Assembly (NCBI GenBank): GCA_965206355.1
Contig: OZ242212.1
Span: 1,674,001 to 1,738,000, forward strand
DNA from: Spongiihabitans sp965206355
GTDB lineage: Bacteria; Pseudomonadota; Gammaproteobacteria; Arenicellales; Poriferihabitantaceae
DNA: 64,000 nucleotides
Direction of reading: 5' to 3'
The notes under the pieces are model-generated. The model had not been told where the DNA came from and did no database searches. It worked only from the letters and a program-made list of their open reading frames with translations. How positions within the stretch are numbered: the first letter of the stretch is position 1; each line of letters starts with the position of its first letter. Shown here piece by piece: positions 42,201 through 47,578 of this stretch. A program made the position numbers and the translations under genes.

Positions 42201-42593
42201 GACTATCAGGAATGGGGTGTTCAGGGTCTGATTAGTCTGGGGTCGGGTGGCATTGAACATGGATTGTCGTTCAGTCTACGCCCGACTTACGGCAATATCA
42301 ATAATCGCGTAAACGAGATATGGCAACAGGGGTTGAGCGATAATAATAGTGCTACCGAACAGGATGACAGTGTACGTATGGAGAGCTATCTAGGCTACGG
42401 GTTGTTTGTGCCGGGTGGTCGAGGATTGCTGACTCCATATAGTGAAATAACGCTCGGTGATAACCGTATCTATCGTTTAGGGGTACACTGGAAGCGTAGT
42501 TCACGGTTTGATATGGAGTTGGTAGGTGAACGCCGTCAAAGTAGTAGCACGGCCAATCGTCGTATTTTATTGCAAAGTCGGCTACGTTTTTGA
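30246..42593 (+). CDS. Giant modular autotransporter-like surface protein 2 (4,115 aa)
   Basis: Paralogue of the 7283-27313 protein with the same architecture but fewer modules. By residue: signal peptide 1-21; LRR segment; two Fn3-like domains; a PKD-like domain; DUF285 module I; cadherin-like domains; DUF285 modules II and III; 15 PKD-like repeats 2203-3664; linker plus outer-membrane barrel 3665-4115 ending RLRF. After module III the sequence joins directly to the tail seen after module VI in protein 1 (TYKLRIAASGNTIFG). Modules IV-VI are thus absent, as expected from recombination between similar modules. The start is ATG 30246. Upstream sequence is a MITE, so its expression may differ from protein 1. 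The function is inferred as adhesion or surface layer only from architecture. Confidence 0.88.
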   Translation: MNIRHTAIFLALLFVAQFANAAHDSRVDGVCARTTQVHEEIVLKTARVSDCAEVTATDLAGIVSLDLSNSTLVSLKDGDFSGLDSLQQLDLRGNQITTLPDGIFSDLPADFDLLLEPAAPTGLVAAVNADQITLSWIAPRSITNRLSISGYRIQSSSTNSADTFTDVVDVLPTATSHQLTGQPGALRYYRVAALSHENTIRSEYSAAVSASPAPFNLRGFAVTQPLQRGEVSFTWEVPPGLDSRSFYQLQRRQDTAPPPANRDFLAASNSLFPDEGTAGYTDDTVLSGQIYTYRLVFFGVQQGLGVSDEATVTLPPVANAGEDRSVAPGTQVTLGAAPEDQQSRYAWMQIGAPKVMLGDAATARPTFVAPSVMRDTVLTFKLTVITASGISMADTVDITVNPSPGITNSIAAVTLSTSFTNVIDLVDKFEDASDGDTLSYTALSGDTSIVTATVGDTTATNRTLTLLGLLPGKTEVTVTASDGISSVSQVVPIVVRSISGSVNPAHFITTWRTTVPGESIDIQTTGDGYNYNVDCDNDGIIDHSNQTGDTRCSYPQPGIHTVVISGDFPRIYINNATAPDNNKDKILTVEQWGSQQWRSMKNAFLGAQNLEVVAADRPDLSRVTDMINMFRDASSFTGAFTSLNSWNVSTVTKMSGLFNGAQVFNQNIGDWDTSNVILMSRIFKGAAAFNQDISGWNVSKVEGFIQSFQNARAFNQPIGRWQTPNNLDLEETFDGASSFDQSLGGWNVQGAIHFTDMFRGVRLSTRNYEDLLIGWGPQTLPDNQTFRIDAVACTPEAQRARAGINFQYNWTFEDRDPGTYCGLTIDSNGGGTTARIDVEENQIEVTTVGIAEERSMVRYTLIGDDQDFFTLDPTSGVLTFNAPPDFETPEGTNLPGGSNSYRIQVAASNGATGDTQRLNIVVTDVNEAPIITLNNSAAIYPLTLDENQQAVVTVTVRDDAGDTAAYSLDGHDSDLFEITQNGDLSFKTAFVPDFENPRDASGLINPAADQVYRTTLTVTDRAGLTDTQLIQVTILDVGVNISPTARPVITGFPVENRTLMADVSALGDADELGYQYQWQADGADISGATSDTYMLIQSDVGRRITVAMRYTDDAGNAQSLTSAATAPVLSASNECTLASLNLSDGATPLPLTPDFASATTAYTAAVANNVTRLTPTAVLTSPGTTNRSFSGTAADGTVLIVSETEISGLTVGANTIDIAVSRSDSGEFCETYSVTVTRAAATVTDRFITTWSVDVGDTITFPGEGTYTIDWGDGTTETVTGATNHTYNNTASRLYDIAVSNITRFNLRANSDAIKLIDIKQWGTTRWSSMDGAFHGTTNMRMSATDEPDLSEVTSMASMFEGAGIFNGAIGDWDVSQVTNMNTMFNNASAFNQDIGRWDVSNVNNMSGMFANVSAFNQDIGGWVVSAVGDMSAMFTNAIAFNSAIGNWNVSNVKKMDLMFSGASKFNQDIGGWNVSKVTDMSFMFALASDFNQNIGDWNVAQVTDMTNMFAFASDFNQNIGDWNVAQVTDMTNMFAEANNFRQNLGPWYIQPDLIPINSTYDGGNNLVLHTFTPQNAFLGGQNLIYSLPAGEDDNDQFILIPGGQLSIKPAAAASGGTYNLRIVANSTNDAIFGTDNTRTVSLTVPSITGLAASLSALTLSDGSTPLSLTPAFARNITDYTAAVASNVNRLTVTATTGPAATATLSGTAADGTTALTVSGTLASGATISGLTEGDNSLHITVTASDGTETTYTLTVRRAIDPGNQNHFITTWRVSAGDTITFPGQGNYIIDWGDGTVDRATGPIDHTYTSANDYTITVSNGITRFNLGNHADAPKLIDIKRWGTAIWSSMASAFHGATNMRMSATDEPDLSGVRDMSFMFTNASAFNGVIGGWDVSQVTDMGGMFSGASTFNQDIGNWDVSAVTGMGGMFSGASSFDRDIGNWDVSAVTDMRSMFTSTSAFNRDIGGWDVSQVTDMAGMFREANNFSQNLGPWYIQPDPIPINSTYNGGDNLVLHTFTSQNDFLSTQPPVYSLPAGEGDNDQFSITDHGQLSINPTAAISGGTYKLRIAASGNTIFGTNNTRTVSLTVPSADSSLSTLSLSDGTTPISLTPVFASATTGYTAAVASNVTSLTVTATTTSPAASATLSGTAADGTTPLTVSGTLISGATISGLTEGDNTLSITVTAENGTSTQTYTVDVTVRPNEPPIANAGPDQNNIAEGDSVTLNGSGSSDPEGEDLTYAWTQVGTPTVTLTDADTIAPTFTAPADLLTDASLAFSLIVNDGVNDSVADTVTITITGINNAPTADAGADQSVAEGATVTLNGSGSSDPEGEDLTYAWTQVGTPTVTLTDADTIAPIFTAPANLLTDASLAFSLIVNDGVNNSVPDTVTITITGVNNVPIADAGSDQNNIAEGDSVTLDGSGSSDPENANLTYAWTQVGTPTVTLTDADTIAPTFTAPANLLTDASLAFSLIVNDGANNSVPDTVTITITGVNNAPIADAGANQSVAEGATVTLDGSGSSDSEGEDLTYAWTQVGTPTVSLSGENTATPTFTAPANLLTDVMLVFSLTVNDGVNNSVPDTVTITITGVNNVPIADAGPDQNNIAEGNSVTLDGSGSSDSEGVSLTYAWTQVGTPTVILTGADTIAPTFTAPANLLTDASLAFSLIVNDGVNNSVPDTVTITITGVNDPPIADAGPDQNNIAEGATVTLDGSGSSDPEGANLTYAWTQTSGTPTVILNGADTIAPTFTAPENLLTNAVLVFSLTVNDGVSDSQAATVTITITAGTNDRPTANAGADQTVAEGASVTLDGSGNDPDGDNSALTYAWTQVGTPSVTLTDADTIAPTFTAPENLLTNAVLVFSLTVNDGVSDSQAATVTITITAGTNDRPTANAGADQTVAEGASVTLDGSASIDPEGAPLTYAWTQVGTPSVTLTDADTIAPTFTAPENLLTNAVLVFSLTVNDGVSDSQAATVTITITGVNDRPTAVATATPNPATEGVMVTLDGSGSSDPEGANLTYAWTQTSGTPTVILNGADTIAPTFTAPENLLANAILVFSLIVNDGVNNSDPATVTITTTAGQNDPPTANAGADQTVAEGASVTLDGSASSDPENANLTYAWTQPSGTPTVTLTGETTAAPTFTAPENLLTNSVLVFSLTVNDGVSDSQAATVTITITAGTNDRPTAVATAMPNPATEGVMVTLDGSASIDPENANLTYAWTQPSGTPTVTLNDASAESPTFTAPANLLTNVVLVFSLTVNDGVNNSVPATVTITITGVNNAPIADAGPNQNNIAEGDSVTLDGSGSSDPENANLTYAWTQSSGTPTVTLNDASAESPTFTAPANLLTTTSLVFSLIVNDGVNNSDPATVTITTTAGTNDPPTANAGADQTVAEGATVTLDGSGSSDSEGEDLTYTWKQTSGPTVTLNDTTAESPTFMAPDQLLTATTLVFELIVTEDRTGGSASLAAMVSVTINAGTNDRPTADAGADQTVAEGASVTLDGSGSSDPEGAPLNYTWSQIQGQNVTLNNASTESPTFTAPTNLSANAVLEFSLVVNDGANDSQPNTVTITITGVNDRPTANAGADQTVAEGATVTLNGSGSSDPENANLNYAWTQTSGTPTVTLNDARAQSPTFTAPENLSVDAVMEFSLTVNDGVNNSVPATVAITITTSKKQIFTDLNEVILPRVTHALANQMVGEVTQRIGRFRRGTTRPLTFAGQSSLAGLASAHGQGIVDGTLDMKDMLGNSGFELLLNATDGEGGIGGSSLTLWGGGNYREFDGSGDGVDFDGDLFSTHLGMDGKPRDDLLIGLAVSWSESEVDYRGDSGRGEYQLEITSIHPYASWETLPGLNLWATAGYGQGDLEITDGQDRASSDVERYILGGGVDYQLPGSTIFRLKSSALLTESEVEGNDDIAALESDFGMLRMALEGSRKQMLSGGAYVEPSLEVGVRYDGGGKTETGFGVELNTGVRYEDVYSGLVMSGKIRSLLGRDDYQEWGVQGLISLGSGGIEHGLSFSLRPTYGNINNRVNEIWQQGLSDNNSATEQDDSVRMESYLGYGLFVPGGRGLLTPYSEITLGDNRIYRLGVHWKRSSRFDMELVGERRQSSSTANRRILLQSRLRF
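31755..36510 (+). repeat. BspA/DUF285 modules of giant protein 2 (three modules)
   Basis: Modules lie at about 31755-32660, 33987-35190 and 35547-36510. They have the same 25-residue repeat type as protein 1. Modules I-III correspond to I-III of protein 1. The number and wording of repeats in module II differ: protein 2 has two consecutive units reading FASDFNQNIGDWNVAQVTDM. Confidence 0.8.
36852..41237 (+). repeat. PKD-like repeat array of giant protein 2 (15 repeats)
   Basis: Fifteen repeats of the same family as in protein 1. Repeats 9-14 correspond one-to-one to repeats 18-23 of protein 1 with almost no base changes. Repeat 15 is a hybrid: its first part matches repeat 24 of protein 1 and the rest matches repeat 26, joining at GAGAACGCGAACC. 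This is the footprint of a two-repeat deletion here, or a two-repeat gain in protein 1. Confidence 0.88.
41238..42590 (+). other. C-terminal linker and barrel domain of giant protein 2
   Basis: It corresponds to 25958-27310 at a constant offset of 15,280 bp, and I found no difference on line-by-line comparison. It is probably homogenised by recent duplication or gene conversion. Confidence 0.75.
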
Positions 42594-42599
42594 GGGCAA

Positions 42600-43814
42600 T
42601 TAGTCATCAGAATTTTTTCGTGATGAGGGTGGTGCTATTATTGTGGTTGGAGTGAGGGGCGATTCTTGAATTAAAGATTTAAGTTCGCTGTCAAGTTTAT
42701 CGAGGATTTCGTTATATTTGAAGGCACCGAGTTTTTCTCCGCGCTTTTTAAGATTGACATAGTTTGGGCCACACCATAATCCCAGGTCAGCATCATCCGT
42801 TTCTCCAGGGCCGTTTACCCGACATCCCATTACGGCGATGGTGATTGCATAATCTTCGGCATATCGGGTGCGTATTTTTACTTTTTGGGCGAGTTCAATG
42901 AAGGCTTCGTTCTCTACCCGTGAACAACTTGGGCAGCTAATCAGGTTCAATTTGTTTTCATTAAAGTACACCACCGTTCTGACCCGACCCTCTGAAATAT
43001 CTTTCAGTATTTGTCTGCCGGCACTGATTTCCTGATGTTTGTCGTCATAGGGCAGGGTGAGTGAAACTCTTATGGTGTCGCCGATACCCTTGCCGATGAG
43101 TTGTTCAAAGGCGATTCTGGTTTTTTCTATTCCCTGTGGAGGCATCCCTGCTTCAGTAACGCCCAGGTGTAATGGAATATCGGCGCGGACCTTTGCAAAT
43201 TGCTGGTATGCCGAAATAGATTTTTTGGGGTCGGAGTCTTTTAGTGAGACACAATAACGGGTAAAGCCGATTTGATCCAAGCATTGGCTGTGTTCAAGCG
43301 CACTTTCCACCATCGGTTTTACCGACTCACTGAGCGATAGTTCGGTAGCATGATGGGCAAGTTTGTTCGGGTCTACGGAGCCGGCATTGACGCCAATTCG
43401 TATGGCGCAATCGTGTTTATCTGCTACGTCCGCGAGGTACTGCACCTTGTCCTGCCAGGGTTTGTTGCGTTCATGGTGATAAAGATGACCGGGGTTGTAG
43501 CGAATTTTGTCAACATGGGGGGCTAAAATTTCTGCCAGACGATAGTTTTCCTGTAAGTCCACGCTCAGCACGACTTGTGTGTGCTGGCGGAGTTTAATCA
43601 GTGCCCGTGCATCTTTTTTATTGTCTGCAGCGATACGAATAATATCCGCCCCCGCTAGCTCCAGAGATTGTAGCTGTTTTAATGTCGCTGGAATATCTGT
43701 GGTTGGTGTGGCACACATACTTTGCACAGCAATGGGATGTCCATTGCCAATAGTAATGCTACCAATTTTAACTTGTCGGGTTGGGTTGCGATGGCTTTGC
43801 TTGTGTTGGGTCAT
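42600..43814 (-). CDS. ispG: 4-hydroxy-3-methylbut-2-enyl diphosphate synthase (flavodoxin)
   Basis: A 404-residue IspG (GcpE) of normal length. It catalyses the penultimate step of the non-mevalonate (MEP) isoprenoid pathway, using a [4Fe-4S] cluster to convert MEcPP to HMBPP. The N-terminal block is QVKIGSITIGNGHPIAVQSM. Cluster ligands are the cysteines in SCPSCSR and MGCRVNGPGE plus a nearby Glu (RVENEAF). Its 3' 952 bp are duplicated at 27320-28271. The stop lies 6 bp from the stop of the second giant gene, tail to tail; no clear terminator separates them. It is divergent from birA across a 147-bp region. Confidence 0.96.
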   Translation of the reverse strand: MTQHKQSHRNPTRQVKIGSITIGNGHPIAVQSMCATPTTDIPATLKQLQSLELAGADIIRIAADNKKDARALIKLRQHTQVVLSVDLQENYRLAEILAPHVDKIRYNPGHLYHHERNKPWQDKVQYLADVADKHDCAIRIGVNAGSVDPNKLAHHATELSLSESVKPMVESALEHSQCLDQIGFTRYCVSLKDSDPKKSISAYQQFAKVRADIPLHLGVTEAGMPPQGIEKTRIAFEQLIGKGIGDTIRVSLTLPYDDKHQEISAGRQILKDISEGRVRTVVYFNENKLNLISCPSCSRVENEAFIELAQKVKIRTRYAEDYAITIAVMGCRVNGPGETDDADLGLWCGPNYVNLKKRGEKLGAFKYNEILDKLDSELKSLIQESPLTPTTIIAPPSSRKNSDD

Positions 43815-43961
43815 CTGTTATGCGTTAATTAAATGTGCAGAATTATAGTAGTTTCTATTATAATTTAATGCAACCGCAACGCCTCAGTCAGGGTCTTTTT
43901 TTCTGCATATTGTTTTGTGATTGATGTGGCTATGCGATTGTAGCTACACCTGTATCCTTAA

Positions 43962-44813
43962 ATGTTGAAATTAGCCGTGAAGCATAACATCAAAAGAATC
44001 TCTGAATTGCTGGTGATATCGAAAAAATTTTCTGGTGACGGAATTTATTATTTCGAGGAGCTTGAATCAACCAATTCATGGTTGTTGGCACGAAATCGGT
44101 ATCGGCTTGATAGCCAAACTAATAGCCAAACTAATAGCCAAAGCAATGCCCAAAGCAATAGTCAAATTGATGGTAAAATTTGTCTGACAGAAAAACAGAC
44201 TGCCGGGAAAGGGCGTCGTGGCAAATCATGGATAGCCAATACCTCCAGTTCGGTACTGCTGTCTATCGGCTGGGGGTTACCGGAAAGCGGTCGTCAAGCA
44301 CTGTCATTGGTTTCCGGTTTAGCGGTGATACGCGCTTTGCAAGAGTTTGGCGTTGAGGGGATAAAATTAAAATGGCCTAACGATGTTATCGCCGATGGCA
44401 AAAAACTCGGTGGCATACTGGTTGAAATATCTGCTCGGGATTGTGTGATTGGTGTAGCTATAAATGTTAATATGCCGTCGTCGTTTGACCGCTACATTGA
44501 TCAGCCGTGGACAGATTTATGGTCATTGGGGTTTCAAATAGATCGCGATCAATTAGTCGCAGCCATCGTTCTCAACCATGAACACTTTTTGCTGCAATGC
44601 CAGCGTGATGGTTTTGCATCATTTGTCGATAGCTGGAATGCGCTGCATGTTTATCAGAATCAGCTTGTTGATGTCAGCGCTGTCGGTAATTGCTTGTCGG
44701 GCACGGCATTGGGTGTGGATGCAGAAGGGGCATTGTTGGTGGAATCTGCTGGAGTCATCAAGCGCATTATTTGCGGAGATGTTTCTGTCCGTGCTAATAG
44801 CAATCGTCACTAA
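43962..44813 (+). CDS. birA: Biotin--[acetyl-CoA-carboxylase] ligase
   Basis: A 283-residue biotin protein ligase that activates biotin with ATP and attaches it to the carboxyl carrier protein. The biotin-binding loop is GKGRRGKSW, followed by LSIGWGLP, then KWPNDVIADGKKLGGILVE, all family hallmarks. The N-terminal helix-turn-helix repressor domain of E. coli BirA is absent, so it is probably ligase only. A Ser/Gln/Asn-rich insertion of five 4-codon repeats lies between ARNRYRLD and GKICLTEKQ. It begins the birA-coaX-SPOR gene set and is followed by coaX after 9 bp. Confidence 0.93.
   Translation: MLKLAVKHNIKRISELLVISKKFSGDGIYYFEELESTNSWLLARNRYRLDSQTNSQTNSQSNAQSNSQIDGKICLTEKQTAGKGRRGKSWIANTSSSVLLSIGWGLPESGRQALSLVSGLAVIRALQEFGVEGIKLKWPNDVIADGKKLGGILVEISARDCVIGVAINVNMPSSFDRYIDQPWTDLWSLGFQIDRDQLVAAIVLNHEHFLLQCQRDGFASFVDSWNALHVYQNQLVDVSAVGNCLSGTALGVDAEGALLVESAGVIKRIICGDVSVRANSNRH
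44112..44171 (+). repeat. 12-bp minisatellite inside birA
   Basis: Five tandem 12-bp units start AGCCAAACTAAT. The first two are identical and the other three degenerate. They encode SQTN, SQTN, SQSN, AQSN and SQID. The period is a multiple of three, so changes in copy number would keep the reading frame. Confidence 0.9.
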
Positions 44814-44822
44814 ACAACGACC

Positions 44823-45674
44823 ATGAAATTGTTGGTTGATGTTGGTAACCGGCGGGTGAAGTGGGCGACTTCCGATCAGATCAATGTTGTAGTTGGTGAG
44901 CCAATAGCCAGCCAGACGGCTCTTGATAATGTGATTACTAATCAAATGATCATGACAGATTCAACAGCTCGACTCGAACGACTCGCTATGCAGTTTAGAA
45001 AACTACCCGTGCCACAGTCGGTTTGGATGTCTTGTGTATCCACAGAATCTGTCAAAAATGATGTTATCAAAGCCTGTCAACATATCTGGAAACTGTCGCC
45101 GCTCTGCATTGAAGTTGAAGGCGATGCGTTGGGTGTTGAAAATGGTTATGAAAATCCAGCGATGTTGGGGGCGGATCGCTGGGCAGCAAATATTGGGGCA
45201 AGACACATCGCCGGGCACTTGCCGCTTGTCGTTATTGACGCGGGAACGGCTGTGACCATTGATTATATCAATGGTGAGGGTCGGTTTTTAGGTGGAATAA
45301 TTTTGCCGGGCATGGTTACAATGGTTCAATCCCTTTATACCTCCACTGATCAGATACGGGCAGCACATTCTTATTCATGTGATAGCACTGGGGATGTCGG
45401 TCGCAATGATGCTCGGAAAATATCATTGGAGCATATACAATTAATCAATGCCAACACAGCGTCGGCAGTTGAAAATGGGGGGGTATTGGCGGTGGTTGCG
45501 GGTGTTGACAGGGCGGTTGAACAGCATCTGTCAGCTACAGACGGGGAATTAAAAATAATTGTTACTGGCGGGGATGCTGAATGTATCGCCAGACTATCCA
45601 TCCATGATATGAAATGTCAACCAAATTTGGTTCTCATCGGATTGTTACTGATTAGCGAGGAGTCGGCACAATGA
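44823..45674 (+). CDS. coaX: Type III pantothenate kinase
   Basis: A 283-residue CoaX, the ASKHA-fold pantothenate kinase that phosphorylates pantothenate in the first step of coenzyme A synthesis. The N-terminal nucleotide motif is LLVDVGNRRVKWA. Then come GADRWAANIGARH, VVIDAGTAVTID and FLGGIILPGM, all diagnostic. The birA-coaX pairing is common in gammaproteobacteria. The stop overlaps the next gene by 4 bases (ATGA), so the two are probably co-translated. Confidence 0.95.
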   Translation: MKLLVDVGNRRVKWATSDQINVVVGEPIASQTALDNVITNQMIMTDSTARLERLAMQFRKLPVPQSVWMSCVSTESVKNDVIKACQHIWKLSPLCIEVEGDALGVENGYENPAMLGADRWAANIGARHIAGHLPLVVIDAGTAVTIDYINGEGRFLGGIILPGMVTMVQSLYTSTDQIRAAHSYSCDSTGDVGRNDARKISLEHIQLINANTASAVENGGVLAVVAGVDRAVEQHLSATDGELKIIVTGGDAECIARLSIHDMKCQPNLVLIGLLLISEESAQ

Positions 45675-46474
45675 AATGGATTGCTGTATTGCTGATGATT
45701 GCCAATGTCGTTGTTTATCTTTGGGCGAGCGGATACCAGAACAATGTGGATGAGACGGTGATTAACGCCAAGCCCGATGTCAACCGCGAAGGGATGTTGA
45801 TGTTGAGTGAGATCGGCGACTTAAAACAGGTTGGAAACATTGCTGGTTCTCAACAATCTGTTTCGGAGTTGGTCGGGTTGGAGAAAAAGCCGACAAAAGC
45901 AGACAATTCGGACCGGATCGGTTCACAAAACAGCCACCAAATTACCGGCAACAGCGGCGCTTCAATTTCTAACACAGACAAAGTGCCGGCACCGACAAAG
46001 TCTGCCGTGTCGGCGCTGTTGTCATCCTGCTACCGATTAGGACCGTTTAAGAAGGAAGCCTCTTGGCAAGCCGCAATCCAATGGATGAAGCAGCATAAGA
46101 TAGCGTTCCAGCGTGTTACCAGTGAAAGTCGGGAATTTCGAGCGGTGCGCGTGTATTTGGGTCCGTATCAGTCGGCTTCGGCCGCCGAGTCCACTGTGCG
46201 ATTATTGAAAAGTAAAAATCTTGATCATTTTCTGTATCTGGCGAAAGATGATTCAGTCAGAATTTCATTGGGCTATTTCACGCAGGAGGCGTTGGCAGAA
46301 AAATTTCTCGCTCATCTGCAATCGCTTGATGTGCAGGCTAAATCGCAAGCCGAGTATCGTCAACTAGGCCCCTTTAACTGGCTCGTTATTGCTGTCGGTA
46401 GTACCAAAGACAAGCAGTTTATCAGCCATGATTGGGCCGAGCCTAATGTTGGCTTGTCGCATAGTGATTGCTGA
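45671..46474 (+). CDS. SPOR-domain inner-membrane protein
   Basis: A 267-residue protein with an N-terminal membrane anchor (about residues 3-20), a low-complexity linker rich in Ser, Asn and Lys, and a C-terminal domain. The C-terminal domain starts CYRLGPFKKEASWQAA and contains RVYLGPYQSASAAE, as expected of SPOR domains. SPOR domains bind denuded peptidoglycan, often at division sites. Here the role is known only by domain and by the usual birA-coaX-SPOR neighbourhood. The start overlaps the coaX stop. A MITE follows 11 bp after the stop. Confidence 0.82.
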   Translation: MKWIAVLLMIANVVVYLWASGYQNNVDETVINAKPDVNREGMLMLSEIGDLKQVGNIAGSQQSVSELVGLEKKPTKADNSDRIGSQNSHQITGNSGASISNTDKVPAPTKSAVSALLSSCYRLGPFKKEASWQAAIQWMKQHKIAFQRVTSESREFRAVRVYLGPYQSASAAESTVRLLKSKNLDHFLYLAKDDSVRISLGYFTQEALAEKFLAHLQSLDVQAKSQAEYRQLGPFNWLVIAVGSTKDKQFISHDWAEPNVGLSHSDC

Positions 46475-46485
46475 TTCTGTTACCA

Positions 46486-46624
46486 GAGACCTTTGCACGA
46501 AAGCCATTTCACCTGCATACTGCGTTAAAATCGTACTCAATCGGTCATTTATAAGCATAAACTCCCTCATTCCGTGCGTTTTTGCCTTGCCTGAAAGCGA
46601 AATCATCTTCCGTGCAAAGGTCTC
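46486..46624 (-). mobile_element. MITE-like element, copy 5 (short form, inverted)
   Basis: 139 bp with complete termini, flanked by the perfect 5-bp direct repeat TACCA at 46481-46485 and 46625-46629. This is the cleanest insertion in the window. It lies between the SPOR gene and the tRNA operon. Confidence 0.92.
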
Positions 46625-46936
46625 TACCAGTAATTAGCTGGAATCGCCCGACAATCGTCTTAACCATTCCCTTACGCTGTGGCCACCGTGCCTGGTCAGA
46701 TTTTTGATAAACGGGCAAAATATCGGAAAAACAATAATTTTCATCATTACCTCAGGAATTTCTGCTTTTGACCATTGCATTTGCGCGCCTAATTTGAGTA
46801 AAATCGCGCTCCCATTTTTTTATTTGAGTTTGAGGTTTGTCAAACCTTGTTTCAATGTAGAAAATAATGGTGGCTATTCTTGTTTAATGCGTTGAATGTC
46901 AGAGCGTTGAGTGCAATGAGTTGATTGAGAATGACT
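46625..46936 (+). promoter_or_regulatory. Upstream region and candidate promoter of the tRNA-tuf operon
   Basis: No gene is seen. A candidate promoter has TTGTCA (46837-46842), a 17-bp spacer and GAAAAT (46860-46865). A perfect palindrome, AGGTTTG-T-CAAACCT (46833-46847), overlaps the -35 element and could be an operator or simply a chance repeat. Confidence 0.4.
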
Positions 46937-47324
46937 GCCCGCATAGCTCAGTTGGCTAGAGCAGCTGATTTGTAAATGATTGCACCTTTATAGGGAAACT
47001 TGTGAAGTGGAGGCGGCTAAAACGGGGAAACCTTCTTTAATATAATTTTGCATCGTGCTGAATGGTTTTGCGACTGTCGGCAGAGGCTAGCAAAATAAAA
47101 AATGGCAATCCCGTGCTACGTCCTGATTATGTTTGATTGAGGATGGAGTGTAGAGACTTTATACCGCCCGCCTAAATTGGCATCAATATGGATAGCATGT
47201 TGATAACAACAGGGCGAAGAGAAAGTCCAGACCCCAAACCCGATATGGTTGAGTATCGGGGTCGTGAAAACGGTAGTAGGTAAGAATCAGCAGGTCGTGG
47301 GTTCGAATCCCTCTGCGGGCTCCA
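46937..47324 (+). tRNA. tRNA-Thr(UGU), split by a group I intron
   Basis: The exons are 46937-46973 and 47285-47324. Joined, they give a 77-nt tRNA with encoded CCA. The acceptor stem is GCCCGCA/TGCGGGC, the D arm contains AGCTCAGTTGG, and the anticodon stem is GCTGA/TCAGC around the loop TTTGTAA (anticodon TGT, Thr). The T loop is TTCGAAT, with one T-T mismatch in its stem. The gene is interrupted after the third anticodon base (position 36). It heads a cluster in the order Thr-Tyr-Gly-Thr-tuf, the same as E. coli thrU-tyrU-glyT-thrT-tufB. It is an essential codon reader unless another copy exists elsewhere. Confidence 0.93.
46974..47284 (+). ncRNA. Group I intron (self-splicing type, tRNA-class) in tRNA-Thr
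   Basis: The 311-nt insertion starts AAATGATTGCACC and ends in G. P1: exon TGT (46971-46973) pairs with GCA (46982-46984), with the required U-G wobble at the splice site. P3: GGCGG (47012-47016) with CCGCC (47164-47168). P4: ACGGG (47022-47026) with CCCGT (47110-47114). P7: GACTTT (47155-47160) with AAAGTC (47222-47227), in the contexts GTGTAGAGACT and AAAGTCCAG. From memory, these match the cyanobacterial tRNA-Leu and Azoarcus tRNA-Ile introns (subgroup IC3). There is no internal ORF, so no homing endonuclease. Confidence 0.92.
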
Positions 47325-47456
47325 TTTTGAGAAGATCGTGGTGTTGTGAGGTGCTGGCTTATAAGCAGAGTGAAGGTGAACAGATTGGAGTTTTCCGTGT
47401 CAACTATTGACAGAATTTGTATATTAAGCGACAATCTGCCGTTTGCTTGAATTTTC

Positions 47457-47541
47457 GGAGGGGTTCCCGAGCGGTCAAAGGGGGCAGACTGTAAATCTGC
47501 TGGCTCAGCCTTCGGAGGTTCGAATCCTCCCCCCTCCACCA
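47457..47541 (+). tRNA. tRNA-Tyr(GUA)
   Basis: 85 nt with encoded CCA. The acceptor arm GGAGGGG pairs with CCCCTCC. The anticodon loop is CTGTAAA (GTA). The long variable arm typical of bacterial tRNA-Tyr is present, with T loop TTCGAAT. No feature is seen in the 132 bp between tRNA-Thr(UGU) and this gene. Confidence 0.95.
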
Positions 47542-47578
47542 TGTTTGAGGTCGTTTGTTGGATTTGATAGTTAAAGAA

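Larger units (their letters stand above)
30198..43551 (+). repeat. Segmental duplication, unit 2 (giant gene 2 plus ispG 3' part)
   Basis: Direct repeat of 7236-28271. At the 3' side the offset between units is a constant 15,280 bp from the barrel through ispG. In this unit ispG continues uninterrupted beyond 43551. Unit 2 therefore has the intact right side, and unit 1 has the intact-looking left (promoter) side. Confidence 0.92.

Noticed and set aside
47183..47542. Antisense ORF over tRNA-Thr/Tyr with a GGGFEPPKAEPADLQSA-type peptide
   Set aside because: A well-known false ORF generated by tRNA genes read backwards; the one over tRNA-Trp (49382-49594) is the same kind of artefact.
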